Shown here: positions 1 to 9,722 of the stretch, in pieces | Position numbering within the stretch: the stretch's first letter is position 1 | Layout of the letters: every line of letters begins with the position of its first letter | From: Chlorobiota bacterium | GTDB taxonomy: Bacteria > Bacteroidota > Ignavibacteria > OLB7 | NCBI GenBank assembly: GCA_016710285.1 | Contig: JADJXR010000001.1 | Coordinates: 2,232,001-2,296,000 of the forward strand | Length of the DNA: 64,000 nucleotides | Reading direction: 5' to 3' | Program-made: the position numbers and the translations under genes | The notes under the pieces: model-generated | Databases searched by the model: none | What the model was told of the DNA's origin: nothing | Seen by the model: only the letters and a program-made list of their open reading frames with translations

Positions 1-1032
1 GGGGGGAAGGGTGATGGTGCTGGCATCGCCAACGGAGGTGTGGATTGTTTCCGCCAAGCCAAGTCGTTCGGCGGTTTCGGCAATCAATTTCAGTTTTGGC
101 TCGTACTTATCCAGCGCGATAATCTCACCATTTCCATTCATCAGCTCGGCCATTGCGGTGCTTTTTCCGCCCGGGGCGGCGCACAGGTCAATCACGCGAA
201 TGCCCGGGGAAGGGGCGGCAAGGTGGATTGCCATGGCCGCTCCTTCATCTTGCACGGTGAACAAGCCTTCGCGGAACGCCTGGTTTGCCGTGATGTTGAA
301 CGTCCCCTCAACGTTCAGGATGGAAGGGAGCCACGGGGAGCGCGAGGTCTTGATCCCTTCGCTGGCAAGGCGTTGCTCAACGGCTTCGCGGGTGGTGCGC
401 AGAAGGTTGACCCGCAAGGTTAGCCGTGGGCGTTGGTTGTTGGCTTCCAGCAGGTGCTCGGTTTCGCGGATTCCGAACTCCTCAATCCAGCGGCGCACCA
501 GCCATTGCGGGTGGGATTGCATCGCCGCAAGGTAGTAGGAGGGTTCGCCGGAGCGGTCGGGCCAGGTGATTGCGGAGATTTTTCGGATAACGCTCCGAAG
601 CACGCCGTTGACAATCGCCGCCGATTTCTCCCCTTTCAGCCGTTTCACAATCTCCACCGATTCGTTGACCGCTGCCGAGTGGGGGATGCGTTCCAGAAAC
701 ATGATCTGGTAAAGCGCGACCCGCATGGCGTTTTTGACGATGGAGAGGCATTTGGAGAATTCGCCGTGGTAGAATCCGGTCAGCACCCAATCCAGCCTTC
801 CTCGCCAGCGAAGCACGCCGGTTGCAAGCTCGCCAAGCAAGCGTTTGTCGGCATCGGAAAGGTCCGATTGGCTAAGCTCGGCCCCGAGAAGTTTATCAAG
901 GTAGGCATCGCTTCGTTCAACGCGGGTTAGGATTTTCACGGCAATGCCGCGTGCTGTTCCGTAGATGTGGGGGGCATCGGGGCGTTCGGCACCGGTGGCG
1001 GATTCGTGATGTTGCGGTTTGGGATGATTCAT
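1..1032 (-). CDS. rsmB: 16S rRNA (cytosine-967-C5)-methyltransferase RsmB, 3'-truncated by window edge
   Basis: Methylates C967 of 16S rRNA using S-adenosylmethionine. The frame runs open from an ATG at 1032 to the window edge, giving 344 residues. Residues about 25-160 form a NusB-like RNA-binding domain (ARGIAVKILTRVERSDAYLD, then LLGELATGVLRWRGRLDW). The SAM-binding motif I, VIDLCAAPGGKSTAMAE, lies near residues 283-299, and the acidic motif II (IIALDKYEPK) follows about 15 residues later. The catalytic cysteine motifs (PCSG and related) would lie beyond base 1, so activity cannot be judged. A full family member is about 430-450 aa, so roughly the last 100 residues are missing. It is transcribed away from the secretome block that starts at 1273. 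Confidence 0.9.
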   Translation of the reverse strand, partial: MNHPKPQHHESATGAERPDAPHIYGTARGIAVKILTRVERSDAYLDKLLGAELSQSDLSDADKRLLGELATGVLRWRGRLDWVLTGFYHGEFSKCLSIVKNAMRVALYQIMFLERIPHSAAVNESVEIVKRLKGEKSAAIVNGVLRSVIRKISAITWPDRSGEPSYYLAAMQSHPQWLVRRWIEEFGIRETEHLLEANNQRPRLTLRVNLLRTTREAVEQRLASEGIKTSRSPWLPSILNVEGTFNITANQAFREGLFTVQDEGAAMAIHLAAPSPGIRVIDLCAAPGGKSTAMAELMNGNGEIIALDKYEPKLKLIAETAERLGLAETIHTSVGDASTITLPP

Positions 1033-1272
1033 CGCGGTTCTGTGTGTGCGTGTGCGTGACGTTCGTAGCAGTTGCAGGCTCTTTATCGGAACCAAGACGG
1101 AACAGGCTTTACCCGACAAGAAATTAGGATGCAGCAGGGAAGGGCGATTCGGTATATTCACCGGCGCAGCAGCCGAAGCAGATACGGCGGCACATCAATG
1201 TTCGTAACTGATTTCCTGCTTCGTGTGTTCATCTGGCAACCATTTTCTGCACCGTAACTGACAACAATCGCC

Positions 1273-2094
1273 ATGAAATTAGTGCAGCCTTCACCGCTTG
1301 GGAAACGCATTGTTGCGTCGCTTCTTCTTGCGTTCGTGCTTCTGCCCGCCGTCGTGCGGGCGCAATCCAACCCACTTGACCAAGTGATTAAGGTCTATCC
1401 ACGTGTTGGGCTGGAAGTGGGGTTGTCGTCGGCATGGCAATCGGGGGAGTATCTAACCGGATGTGGGGATTTTAAAGAAGGAGCGGCGATAAACGGGGTG
1501 ATCGCGCTGGCGTACGACCACCCGCTCAGTGGCGAAAAATTCCGGTTCGAGGCATTGCTTGGATTCCAGGGGCGAAGCCTTAGCAGCAGCTACAACTCGC
1601 GGGAGAATGTTCTGTTGAACACCAACAACGGGTTGGTCCGCACCGATGTTGATTTTGAGAATCTGGGGGAGTTCAACACCAGTATGTTCTTCTTCCTTCC
1701 GTCGTTGAAATACTATTTAGCGAAGCCGGTCTATCTGGGCGTTGGGGCAAGCGGTAATTTTGTGACCGGTGCTTCCAGCCAGTACACCAAAAACATCTTG
1801 TCGCGGACGGTGCTGATTAACGAGTTAGGGCTTTCCGATGTGTACTATGCCGAAAGCGAATCCTCCGACCCGTATTCAAAAGTCTATCCTGCGGAACAGC
1901 GCGACGATGTCAGCGGGTTCACTGCGGATCTTGTGTTGTATGCCGGGCTAGAGTTCCCAATCACCGAAAGCAAAAAACTTCGGCTTGGGCCCCGCCTGAT
2001 GTACACCCTTCCGCTGACGATGCACGTTGGCGACCCCGAGCTTCGGCTTAACTCATTCCAGATTCTGATTGGCGGGCGGTACGTGCTGGAGTAA
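1273..2094 (+). CDS. Secreted outer-membrane beta-barrel-like protein
   Basis: 273 aa with a clear Sec signal peptide: a basic start (MKLVQPSPLGKR), a hydrophobic core and cleavage after VVRAQ. The mature part has alternating aromatic strands (VGLEVGLSSAWQSGEYLTG, FRFEALLGFQGRSL, KKLRLGPRLMYTLPL) and ends in a strand-like GGRYVLE, as in small porin-like Bacteroidota/Chlorobi barrels. No sorting domain or enzymatic motif is visible. It lies 93 bases upstream of a T9SS protein on the same strand and may share its transcript. I do not recognise a specific family. Confidence 0.7.
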   Translation: MKLVQPSPLGKRIVASLLLAFVLLPAVVRAQSNPLDQVIKVYPRVGLEVGLSSAWQSGEYLTGCGDFKEGAAINGVIALAYDHPLSGEKFRFEALLGFQGRSLSSSYNSRENVLLNTNNGLVRTDVDFENLGEFNTSMFFFLPSLKYYLAKPVYLGVGASGNFVTGASSQYTKNILSRTVLINELGLSDVYYAESESSDPYSKVYPAEQRDDVSGFTADLVLYAGLEFPITESKKLRLGPRLMYTLPLTMHVGDPELRLNSFQILIGGRYVLE

Positions 2095-2187
2095 GCCAGC
2101 CGCCCCCGTGCTGTTGCTGCGTTGTGGCATTGCTGCCATTCGCTGCGCCGATATACTTCTTCCGGTTCCAACATCCAACTACTGATT

Positions 2188-5100
2188 ATGACAGGTTCTA
2201 CCCAATGCCTGCCGCCATGCACTGCGCTGTGGCGGCAATGGTTGTTTGCGCTGCTGCCGCTTTGGCTGCTGGTAAGCGGAGTGCTTCCGGCACAAACCAT
2301 TGTGAACGTGGGCAATCCGTACATCCAGGCGAATATCACGAAGCAGCAGAAGTCCGGGAAGTTCTGGATAACGGCGGGGCCGGAAGGGAACACGACGCGC
2401 TTCCTGTTCCGGGGAAGCGAGCAGATCACCAGCCATGTCGTGTTCCGGATTGACCAGCCTGGGCAGGCACCACGCTTCTTCTGTAACGTCCCTTCCCCCT
2501 GGATGAACCCTCGTCCAAAATATCAGGGCCAGGACATCCCATTCATCCCCTATGATAGCCTGTATCAGTCGCCCGATACGGCAATGGTGATCTGGAACAA
2601 CGTGGGGGGATATGAAGTGAAGATGCGGTGGGTTCCGGAGAAACGGCTAACCCCGTACGATAACGGGGCCGATATGCTGATCGAGTGGCAGTACGAAAAG
2701 AAGGCCTTCAACAACGTCACGTTAAGCATCGTGCTGATGCTGGACGGCGTGAACAGCGACGCAACAAACCTTAGCGGCGGGGCGGGCGATCAATCATCCA
2801 TCCTGACCAGCGATGGTTATTTCCCGGTAAACGTTCCCGGGAAACGCTTCGGCAACACCAACGACAACACCGACCGTATCCCCGATTTCTACCACATCGG
2901 GAACTTCATTTATTCCCAGCCCTTAAACACTATCTACCCGATTCATCGGCTGCGGGGAACCAGCCATAACGGGGCCCCGCTAACAACTCCATCGCTGTTT
3001 GCCATTAGCGATTGGCAACACTTGTGGGACGTGGCATGGGACCTGCCGCCAGCGGTTGGCAATAACAGCATGGTGGATTGCGCCACCTTTGCCCGCTGGG
3101 AAAACCTTGCCGGAAGCGGAACCGTCCGCACGGCGTTTGGGCTGAACAACAAAGCGGGGAACGACCTGTACACCTGCCGCGACTCCATCCTGTTTGTTGA
3201 CATCCGCGCCAAGCGGCTTGTGACGCAGAAGGTGAAGAACGGCCCATATACCCCAAACCAAGTGCGGGTGGATATGTGGATCACCAACCTGAACACGCAG
3301 TTCGACATCGCGCCCGAAATTCGCTTGCAGGTTCCCATCCAATCTTCGCCAAACGGGACCCAACGGCTGACCTTGGACCCATCCACCCCGGCAAAGCAAT
3401 ACATCCAACTGCAAGAACGCTCCACCGGAAAACTGACGTGGCTTCTGAACATTGACCCTGCCTCGACAGATACATTGGTCAGGCTCCGGTTCTACCAAAA
3501 ACCGGCCACCAACAAGGCGGAAAAATTGTTCCGCGATGGCTGCGAACCGTTGGTGACGGTGATCGGATTCCAGGACCCACCGGCGAACCCGCCGCCCGAT
3601 ACGCTAGCCCCAATCCTGGAAGCCACCGGGTCCGGACGTGCCGAAACTGCCTACTGGAACTTCCGCACCTACGACCGCCACCTCGGGTTCAACTACGACT
3701 CCGGCATTGACAGCATCCAGATTGTCCGCAACGACAACGGCAATTTCAAGTTGGACATCGCGCCGCAAAACTTCAACCGGTGCGACACCAACGTGACGCT
3801 GAACATGGTGGCCAGCGTGGTGGATACCGCCAAGCCGGGCCATCTCGAATTTTGCATCTTCGACTGCAAGGGGAACCGCGTGTGCGATACCGTGATCTAC
3901 TCCCCCCGGCCCGATATTTTTACGCCAACGATTGATTCAATCTATGCCCCCTACGTGGTTCCGTTCTGCAATGCCCGCGTGTATGAGGTCTTCCTAAGCG
4001 ACAGCATCAACCAGGAGCCATCGGCGGGGGATAATGGGTTCGGCACGATTGAGGTTGTTGGAACGCCGATAAACTTCACGCCGGTTGAAATCAACTTCGA
4101 CCGTGGCGGCGCAGCGGTCCAGCCGTTCGACAAACGCGCCACCTTCCGCACTTCGGTGGTTGATTCGATGCAGGATGGAAGCATCCGCATTCGCGTTGCC
4201 GATTTTGCCGGGAACGACACCATCCTGACGTTCACCTACTGCACCCGCCCCGACACATTGCCGCCAGTTGGGAAGGTGGTTCCCATTGGCACAACCGGGC
4301 AGCAGTGGCAGCTTGAAGCCAGCGATTCGGCAGCGTGGGACCGTGGGCTTCAGGAGCTTGCGGTGCTGAGCAATCTGAACAACAACATCACCTTCAATGG
4401 CCAGGACCCCGCAAGCGTTGCGTGGCCAGTGGTGCCGGGGATGCGGTCGTTCATGGGGCTGGGAACATTCCAAGTGGTGGATGATAAAAACGATGCCGAG
4501 CTGGTGCTGGTGATTCGCGACACCTACTACGGAAGCGACCCCGCACGCCATGCCGACACCGTGACCATGCGATTCCGGGGAACGCCCGACACGCTGGCCC
4601 CGAACTTCACCGATGCAACCTTTGCGCCGGACCCGGGAAGCAGCGGAATGGTGGCTGATATTGAGGTGAACGACATCCATTATCTGAGCAACAACGACCT
4701 GTACCCGTACGATCTGGGGCTGGCCACGATCGCCGTTGACCCAGCCCGCACCACGCCGAATATGCGGGTGCGCCCGTTGCGGCCAATTGCCTTTTCCGCC
4801 GGCGATGCCCGCACCACATTCCAGATTGAGGTGCTGGACACGCTGGCAAGCACCATCCGCGACAGCATCTGTTTCCAGGCAACGGACCTTGCCGGGAACA
4901 CCTCCACGCGTTGCTACTACTACCCCGTTGTCCCCGATTCGCGCAGCCCGATTTTTGTGGGGCAGCTTTCCAGCGACCGAAGCAGCCTTACCGGAATCGC
5001 CACCGATTCCCGCCCGTACGACCGCGGGCTTGGCTCCGTCACCATCGAGAACCCCGTGAATCTTGATCCGGGATTTTCGCTGACGAACCTTCGCGGTGCT

Positions 5101-6027
5101 GCATCGGCTTCGGTTCTGGTTGCTGTGGTTGATCCAAACAAACCGGTGTCCGGAACCCTGGTGATTCGCGACGTGATTGGCGACGCAACCACTTCCCCCG
5201 AGCTGACGGCCATTCATATCCGGCGCATTCCGTTCTACCTTCCCACCAGCGGCTTCGCGCTGAAACTGCCACCGGTGGTGGAGGGGGAGATAGAGTTCGA
5301 CGCGCCGATCATCGTCACCGATAGCTTTCCGGGAGGGGCGGTCAGTTCGGTGGTGTTCGATGTTGAGTACAGCGGACTTATCAGCTACGTGGGGGCGCGG
5401 AACGCCACCGCCACCGCCACCGTTACTCCGGCGGGAGCAGGGGTTTTGAAGATGGATGTCCGAATGGCAAACCGCTTGTACAAGGTTGGGGATACGGTTG
5501 CGGTGCTCCGGTTCGCCACGCTGAAATCTACCGAGGTGACGGAGTTCCGCGTGACGCTTGTCCCGGGCGCACAGGCGGTGAATGCTGGCGCAGGCACCAC
5601 CTTCACCGATGCCGCAGCGAACGACACGGCAACATCGGTGGTGATGCTTCCTGCTACTTTCTTCAAGCCATCGTCCGACTCGGTGGGATATCACAACGGT
5701 AACTGCGAGCGGGTGCTGGCCACCACCGGCGGCAACCTGAAAGCAACGGGGCTTGCGCTGCTCCGCATCAGCCCGCAGCCTGCCGGACTAAGCGGCGGGC
5801 GCACGCTGCAACTGATGATTCGCGAGCTTCCCGCCAGCGGTGCTCGCCTGGAGCTTGTGGCTGCCGACGGCTCCCTTGTCGAGACGATACGACTGGAGCA
5901 AGCCGCAGGGGAAACGGTGGCCGGGGTGGAGTTCACACTTCCGCCAACGATTGCCCCTGGCATCTACTTCCTGCGCCTAACCGGAGCAACCGGGGTGGAT
6001 TGGGGAAAGGTGATCGTGACAGAATAA
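2188..6027 (+). CDS. Large T9SS-exported multidomain protein (paralog of 10099-13894)
   Basis: 1,279 aa. An in-frame TTG lies upstream at 2122, but the ATG at 2188 is the better start because it gives a signal peptide ending VSGVLPAQ. Residues about 25-460 are a globular N-terminal region shared with the paralog. Five Ig-like modules of about 110-140 residues follow. Each is introduced by a linker like PDTLAP and carries a D-x-G-[LIF] turn (YDSGIDSIQIV, GDNGFGTIEVV, WDRGLQELAV, YDLGLATIAV, YDRGLGSVTIE); several also have a D-x-AGN turn. Next comes a cohesin-like domain (VVEGEIEFDAPI to VAVLRFATLKSTEV) and a type A sorting domain (ISPQPAGLSGG to GIYFLRLTGATG). Export to the surface by T9SS is inferred from this tail. 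No catalytic motif is visible, so an adhesive or structural role is a guess. Confidence 0.85.
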   Translation: MTGSTQCLPPCTALWRQWLFALLPLWLLVSGVLPAQTIVNVGNPYIQANITKQQKSGKFWITAGPEGNTTRFLFRGSEQITSHVVFRIDQPGQAPRFFCNVPSPWMNPRPKYQGQDIPFIPYDSLYQSPDTAMVIWNNVGGYEVKMRWVPEKRLTPYDNGADMLIEWQYEKKAFNNVTLSIVLMLDGVNSDATNLSGGAGDQSSILTSDGYFPVNVPGKRFGNTNDNTDRIPDFYHIGNFIYSQPLNTIYPIHRLRGTSHNGAPLTTPSLFAISDWQHLWDVAWDLPPAVGNNSMVDCATFARWENLAGSGTVRTAFGLNNKAGNDLYTCRDSILFVDIRAKRLVTQKVKNGPYTPNQVRVDMWITNLNTQFDIAPEIRLQVPIQSSPNGTQRLTLDPSTPAKQYIQLQERSTGKLTWLLNIDPASTDTLVRLRFYQKPATNKAEKLFRDGCEPLVTVIGFQDPPANPPPDTLAPILEATGSGRAETAYWNFRTYDRHLGFNYDSGIDSIQIVRNDNGNFKLDIAPQNFNRCDTNVTLNMVASVVDTAKPGHLEFCIFDCKGNRVCDTVIYSPRPDIFTPTIDSIYAPYVVPFCNARVYEVFLSDSINQEPSAGDNGFGTIEVVGTPINFTPVEINFDRGGAAVQPFDKRATFRTSVVDSMQDGSIRIRVADFAGNDTILTFTYCTRPDTLPPVGKVVPIGTTGQQWQLEASDSAAWDRGLQELAVLSNLNNNITFNGQDPASVAWPVVPGMRSFMGLGTFQVVDDKNDAELVLVIRDTYYGSDPARHADTVTMRFRGTPDTLAPNFTDATFAPDPGSSGMVADIEVNDIHYLSNNDLYPYDLGLATIAVDPARTTPNMRVRPLRPIAFSAGDARTTFQIEVLDTLASTIRDSICFQATDLAGNTSTRCYYYPVVPDSRSPIFVGQLSSDRSSLTGIATDSRPYDRGLGSVTIENPVNLDPGFSLTNLRGAASASVLVAVVDPNKPVSGTLVIRDVIGDATTSPELTAIHIRRIPFYLPTSGFALKLPPVVEGEIEFDAPIIVTDSFPGGAVSSVVFDVEYSGLISYVGARNATATATVTPAGAGVLKMDVRMANRLYKVGDTVAVLRFATLKSTEVTEFRVTLVPGAQAVNAGAGTTFTDAAANDTATSVVMLPATFFKPSSDSVGYHNGNCERVLATTGGNLKATGLALLRISPQPAGLSGGRTLQLMIRELPASGARLELVAADGSLVETIRLEQAAGETVAGVEFTLPPTIAPGIYFLRLTGATGVDWGKVIVTE

Positions 6028-6051
6028 CGCGGTGGCCGCAAGGTGAATCGC

Positions 6052-6083
6052 ACGGGGAGTTCCGGGGTGCCGGGACTCCCCGT
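6052..6083 (+). terminator. Hairpin downstream of the 1,279-aa T9SS gene
   Basis: A 14-bp stem with one G-U pair (ACGGGGAGTTCCGG / CCGGGACTCCCCGT) closes on a GGTG loop 25 bases after the stop codon. The downstream T-tract is weak, so efficiency is uncertain. Confidence 0.55.
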
Positions 6084-6303
6084 TGTGTAAGGTCAAGTCT
6101 CTATGATTCATGCATAGTATGCCCTTCCCGCACTCCTCAAAAGACGGTGTTGTATGCCCGAATGCAGCTTTGTTGCCCGACACAGAAAAAAGGTATTGAT
6201 CTATCACTGCATCGGCCTTGCCTCATCTACTTGGGCGGAGTACTTTTGCTCATAAATCTTTTGGCGACGCGATACCAGCTTCACACACTTTTCCTGCAAT
6301 CGT

Positions 6304-6477
6304 ATGAGATCGCTCGATCATTACCTGTTTCGGCAGGATTCTTGCAATCCTGTTTCCACGAGGGCATCCGATTCTCACCTTCGGGTGGACGGTTCGGATT
6401 GGCCGTCGGGCAGCTACCGTGTTCGGATACAAATCGGGGAAACAGTGATGAGCAGCACGTTCATCCTGCGTCGTTAA
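6304..6477 (+). pseudogene. Remnant of a T9SS type A C-terminal sorting domain
   Basis: A 57-codon open stretch ends in the residues WPSGSYRVRIQIGETVM then SSTFILRR-stop. This is the typical last strand pattern of a type A sorting domain (compare GIYFLRL and GVYYCRVRSG in the neighbours). Just upstream, another frame reads FHEGIRFSPSG, the preceding sorting-domain strand, so the remnant seems frameshifted near 6370-6390. A strong terminator follows 15 bases after the stop codon, as expected for the 3' end of a former gene. The rest of 6084-6303 shows no convincing coding sequence. Likely the degraded 3' end of a lost surface-protein gene. Confidence 0.5.
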
Positions 6478-6492
6478 TCATCAACACGCTAT

Positions 6493-6537
6493 GCACCCTC
6501 GGCACGGGAATGTGCCGAGGGTGCGTGGCATTTTTTC
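6493..6537 (+). terminator. Factor-independent terminator
   Basis: A perfect 13-bp stem (GCACCCTCGGCAC / GTGCCGAGGGTGC) with a GGGAAT loop is followed by GTGGCATTTTTTCT. It ends 14 bases before the ATG at 6551. It fits the end of the remnant gene that stops at 6477, and it also sits in the 5' region of the next gene. Confidence 0.8.
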
Positions 6538-6550
6538 TCTAGAGGTCGTG

Positions 6551-9500
6551 ATGAAACGACAAATAGTGATGCTTCCACTTGTGTTGTGGGTGACAGCAAT
6601 GCTTCTCCATGCCCAGCAAGAAGGGAATATCTGGATTACCGTCAACGTTGGAATAGACTTTAATACTACCCCACCAACTACGTTCCCAGGATTGAGTGAA
6701 CCGACAGATGTTGGTGAAGGGATTGCCAGCACTGCCAACCGTAGCGGGAGACAATGGCTCTTCTATACCAACGGCCAAGAGGTCTGGAATCGCAATCGCA
6801 CAACGATGCCCAATGCGAACTGGGCGGCTGGAAGACTTTTAGGGAATACATCATCCTCACAATCGGCACTCATCCTTCCCGATCCTGCCGATACCATGCT
6901 CTACTATATCTTCACCGCCGACTGGCAGCCATATTATGATGATTCCGCAGGGGTACAACGGCGCGGCGTGAATTACTCCGTGGTGGATATGCGGCGCGAT
7001 GGTGGGTTGGGGGATGTCGTGCAAAAGAACATCCCACTCTTTAAGCCTGCCACCGAAAAACTTGCCGCCACCCAAGATTGCACCGGCAAGGGCTACTGGG
7101 TGCTGGCCCATGGCTGGAATGATGACCGCTACTATGCCTACCACGTCAGCGACACTGGGATTGCCGGACCGGTCATCTCCCGCACTGGGGTCAACCATGA
7201 GTATCGTGATAAAAGAACCGACAATGCTCGTGGCTACCTGAAGATTTCTCCCAACGGAAAGAAACTTGCTGCGGCAATCACCCGGGATGGAACGATTGAG
7301 TTTGCTGATTTTGACAATACTACTGGCATTGTCTCAAACTCCCAACTCATTCCCATCGGGAACGCAACCTTCGGCTTGAGTTTTTCTCCAAATAGCTCAA
7401 AATTGTACATTATCCACCACTACTTCGATAAAGATTTCCGCGATAGCCTCTTCCAATTCGATCTCAACGTCCCCGATTTCTTGTCCACGAAAACGTTGAT
7501 CGCTACCTATGATGTCGTGCATAAAACAGGGACGTTCATCTGTCTGCAAATCGCCCCGAATGGAATGATCGTTGTTGGGGGACCGGGGCATTACCTTGCA
7601 ATGCTTGAACGCCCTGATGAGCCTGGGCCACAGTGCCGATATGTGGAACGTTGGCTGGACTTGAAAGGGGCATCGGCGGTAGTCCTCCCCAACCTCGTTG
7701 ACAGCTGGTACGACCCCAACCCGATCCGCTGCTTGCCGCCACAAGCACGCTTCTCCCTCAGCGATTCGGTGCTTTGTCTTGGGGGGTGTTTCCGCTTGCA
7801 AGATACCTCGCGGCCATCGGCAACCTTCGGTCCACCTTCCGGCAGGCTCTGGCGTTTCCCGGGGGCAACCCCCGATACCTCAACCCTCCCAATCCCTCCG
7901 CCCCTCTGCTACGATTCACCCGGGACCTACACCGTGGAACTGGTCGTCTTCAACGAGTTTGGCACCGACACCGCACGTGCCACCCTTCGTGTGGTTGCCC
8001 CGCCAACCGTCAATGCCGGACGCGACACGGCCATCTGCCCGGGCGATACGCTCCAACTGCAAGGGAGCGGCAGCGGCACGCTCACGTGGGCGTTCACCAA
8101 CGATCTCTCTTGTTGGAATTGCGCCAACCCGATTGCCGTTCCACGCCAATCGGCCAGCTACATCCTTACCGCCCGCAACAGCAACGGCTGCGTTTCCCAC
8201 GACACCATCACCGTCACCGTGGCCGACAGCGGCAGCCTGCGCATTGACCCCGTTGAAAGCATCTGCGCAGGCGAAAGCCTCACCCTTCGCGGAGTCCTTT
8301 CCAATGGATCACGGTTGCTAGGCTGGACCCCAAGCACCGGCCTTGACTGCGACACCTGCACAGCAACGCAAGCAACGCCAGCCAGCACAACGCTCTATCA
8401 CCTGCGTGCTGTCACGGCCTGTGGTGCTTCGCTGGTAGATTCGGTGTTGGTGGTGGTTCACCCGCAGCCTAGCATTCGCCTTGCGATGCAGGGGAAACCG
8501 GTGCTTTGCGCAGGCGAATCCACCACACTGGTTGCAACCGCCGACTCCGGGGACGTGCAATGGACCCCAAGCACCGGTCTTAGCTGCGACACCTGCCGGA
8601 CAACCACAGCCAATCCAACCCAAACAACCACCTACACCGCAACGGTGAGAACCACCAACGGCTGCACTGCCCGCGACAGCATCACCGTCAGGGTGGCATT
8701 GCCGCTGTTGGCAGTGGCATCGGGCGACACGGCGATGTGTGGTGGCGGGGTGGCACAGCTGAGTGTTTCCAGCAACGCAGCGGGTGCGCAAATTCGTTGG
8801 ACCCCGAGCGTTGGACTCAGCTGCGACACTTGCGCCACGCCAACCGCCAGCCCAGCAGCAACCACCACCTACCGTGTGCGGGTGGAAAGCCAAGAAGGCT
8901 GCTGGGTTGAGGATAGCGTCACGGTGAGGATCACCCCCGCCGAGCAGCGGAAGTTTTCGATTGGCCGTGACTACCGTGTTGGTGTTGGCGGAACGAGTGA
9001 GGTGAGCATCGTGACCGAGGGAGCATCATCGAGCATGATGACGGGGATTGAGTTGGTGATGGAGTGGAACCCGCGAGTGGTGAGTCTGGCAAAGGAGTGG
9101 GGAACCGAAGGAGCGGCGATTGGCCAAGCAACGATTGGCTGGAGCCTGACGGTGAGCAGTGACAGCCTGGGGAAAGTGCGAATGCTGCTGGTTCCGCCCG
9201 GCGGGCAGGGTCTGTTAGGAAGTGGTGAGGTTGCACGGCTGAAATTTGGTGGGTTTGTTGGAGACTCAGTCGTGAGTGAGTTACGACTCAGCGGAAGCGT
9301 GGAGCCGATGGAGTGCCGAACGCTGTCATGGGTTCCGGGTCGGATTGGAGTAGATTCGATTTGCGGATTGAGTAATCGCTTGATGGAGGTTGGTGCGTCG
9401 GGGTACGCATTGCACCCGAACCACCCGAACCCGTTCAACCCGACGACGGAGATAGAGTTTGAGTTGGGGTTATCGGGCTGGACAGAAGTAGAGATCAGCG

Positions 9501-9661
9501 ACAGCCGTGGGTTAGTGGTGGAGCGGTTGTTCGTTGGGGAATTGGGAGAAGGGGAACACCGGATGGTGTGGAACGCGAATCGGTTAAGCTCCGGTGTGTA
9601 TTACTGCCGGGTCCGAAGCGGAAGCTGGCAAGCAGAGCAAGTGCTGATTGTGGTGAAGTAA
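6551..9661 (+). CDS. T9SS-exported protein: beta-propeller, PKD, Ig-like repeats, cohesin-like domain, sorting domain
   Basis: 1,036 aa. The ATG at 6551 is preceded by AGAGG and opens a signal peptide (MKRQIVMLPLVLWV to LLHAQ). Residues about 25-395 look like a beta-propeller (GYLKISPNGKKLAAAITRDG, FGLSFSPNSSKLYIIHHY). A PKD-like domain follows (ARFSLSDSVLCLGGCF to TYTVELVVFNEFGTD). Then come about four Cys-containing Ig-like repeats with the core WTPSTGLSCDTC and a TTTY strand, a repeat type common in Bacteroidota gliding/surface proteins. A cohesin-like domain occupies about 795-910 and a canonical type A sorting domain (HPNHPNPFNPTTEIEFELGL to GVYYCRVRSGSW) ends the protein. It lies between the two paralogous T9SS genes but is unrelated in its N-terminal part. 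Function is probably surface display or adhesion, by inference. Confidence 0.85.
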   Translation: MKRQIVMLPLVLWVTAMLLHAQQEGNIWITVNVGIDFNTTPPTTFPGLSEPTDVGEGIASTANRSGRQWLFYTNGQEVWNRNRTTMPNANWAAGRLLGNTSSSQSALILPDPADTMLYYIFTADWQPYYDDSAGVQRRGVNYSVVDMRRDGGLGDVVQKNIPLFKPATEKLAATQDCTGKGYWVLAHGWNDDRYYAYHVSDTGIAGPVISRTGVNHEYRDKRTDNARGYLKISPNGKKLAAAITRDGTIEFADFDNTTGIVSNSQLIPIGNATFGLSFSPNSSKLYIIHHYFDKDFRDSLFQFDLNVPDFLSTKTLIATYDVVHKTGTFICLQIAPNGMIVVGGPGHYLAMLERPDEPGPQCRYVERWLDLKGASAVVLPNLVDSWYDPNPIRCLPPQARFSLSDSVLCLGGCFRLQDTSRPSATFGPPSGRLWRFPGATPDTSTLPIPPPLCYDSPGTYTVELVVFNEFGTDTARATLRVVAPPTVNAGRDTAICPGDTLQLQGSGSGTLTWAFTNDLSCWNCANPIAVPRQSASYILTARNSNGCVSHDTITVTVADSGSLRIDPVESICAGESLTLRGVLSNGSRLLGWTPSTGLDCDTCTATQATPASTTLYHLRAVTACGASLVDSVLVVVHPQPSIRLAMQGKPVLCAGESTTLVATADSGDVQWTPSTGLSCDTCRTTTANPTQTTTYTATVRTTNGCTARDSITVRVALPLLAVASGDTAMCGGGVAQLSVSSNAAGAQIRWTPSVGLSCDTCATPTASPAATTTYRVRVESQEGCWVEDSVTVRITPAEQRKFSIGRDYRVGVGGTSEVSIVTEGASSSMMTGIELVMEWNPRVVSLAKEWGTEGAAIGQATIGWSLTVSSDSLGKVRMLLVPPGGQGLLGSGEVARLKFGGFVGDSVVSELRLSGSVEPMECRTLSWVPGRIGVDSICGLSNRLMEVGASGYALHPNHPNPFNPTTEIEFELGLSGWTEVEISDSRGLVVERLFVGELGEGEHRMVWNANRLSSGVYYCRVRSGSWQAEQVLIVVK

Positions 9662-9683
9662 TCGGTTGACGGTTCAGAAACAG

Positions 9684-9722
9684 CCCAGCGGGGCATGGTG
9701 TGCCATGCCCCGCTGGGCGTTT
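9684..9722 (+). terminator. Factor-independent terminator
   Basis: A perfect 15-bp stem (CCCAGCGGGGCATGG / CCATGCCCCGCTGGG) with a TGTG tetraloop starts 22 bases after the stop codon at 9661 and is followed by CGTTT. Confidence 0.75.

Noticed and set aside
1033..1272. A short + frame at 1072-1257
   Set aside because: No ribosome site, no family; it lies in the promoter gap between rsmB and the barrel gene.
3994..5694. A 566-codon open frame on the - strand
   Set aside because: Antisense to the intact T9SS gene at 2188-6027, same bias artefact, no recognisable protein features.
6000..6542. A 180-codon + frame over the gap after the first T9SS gene
   Set aside because: No protein-like features. 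The only coding signal is the sorting-domain remnant in another frame (6304-6477).
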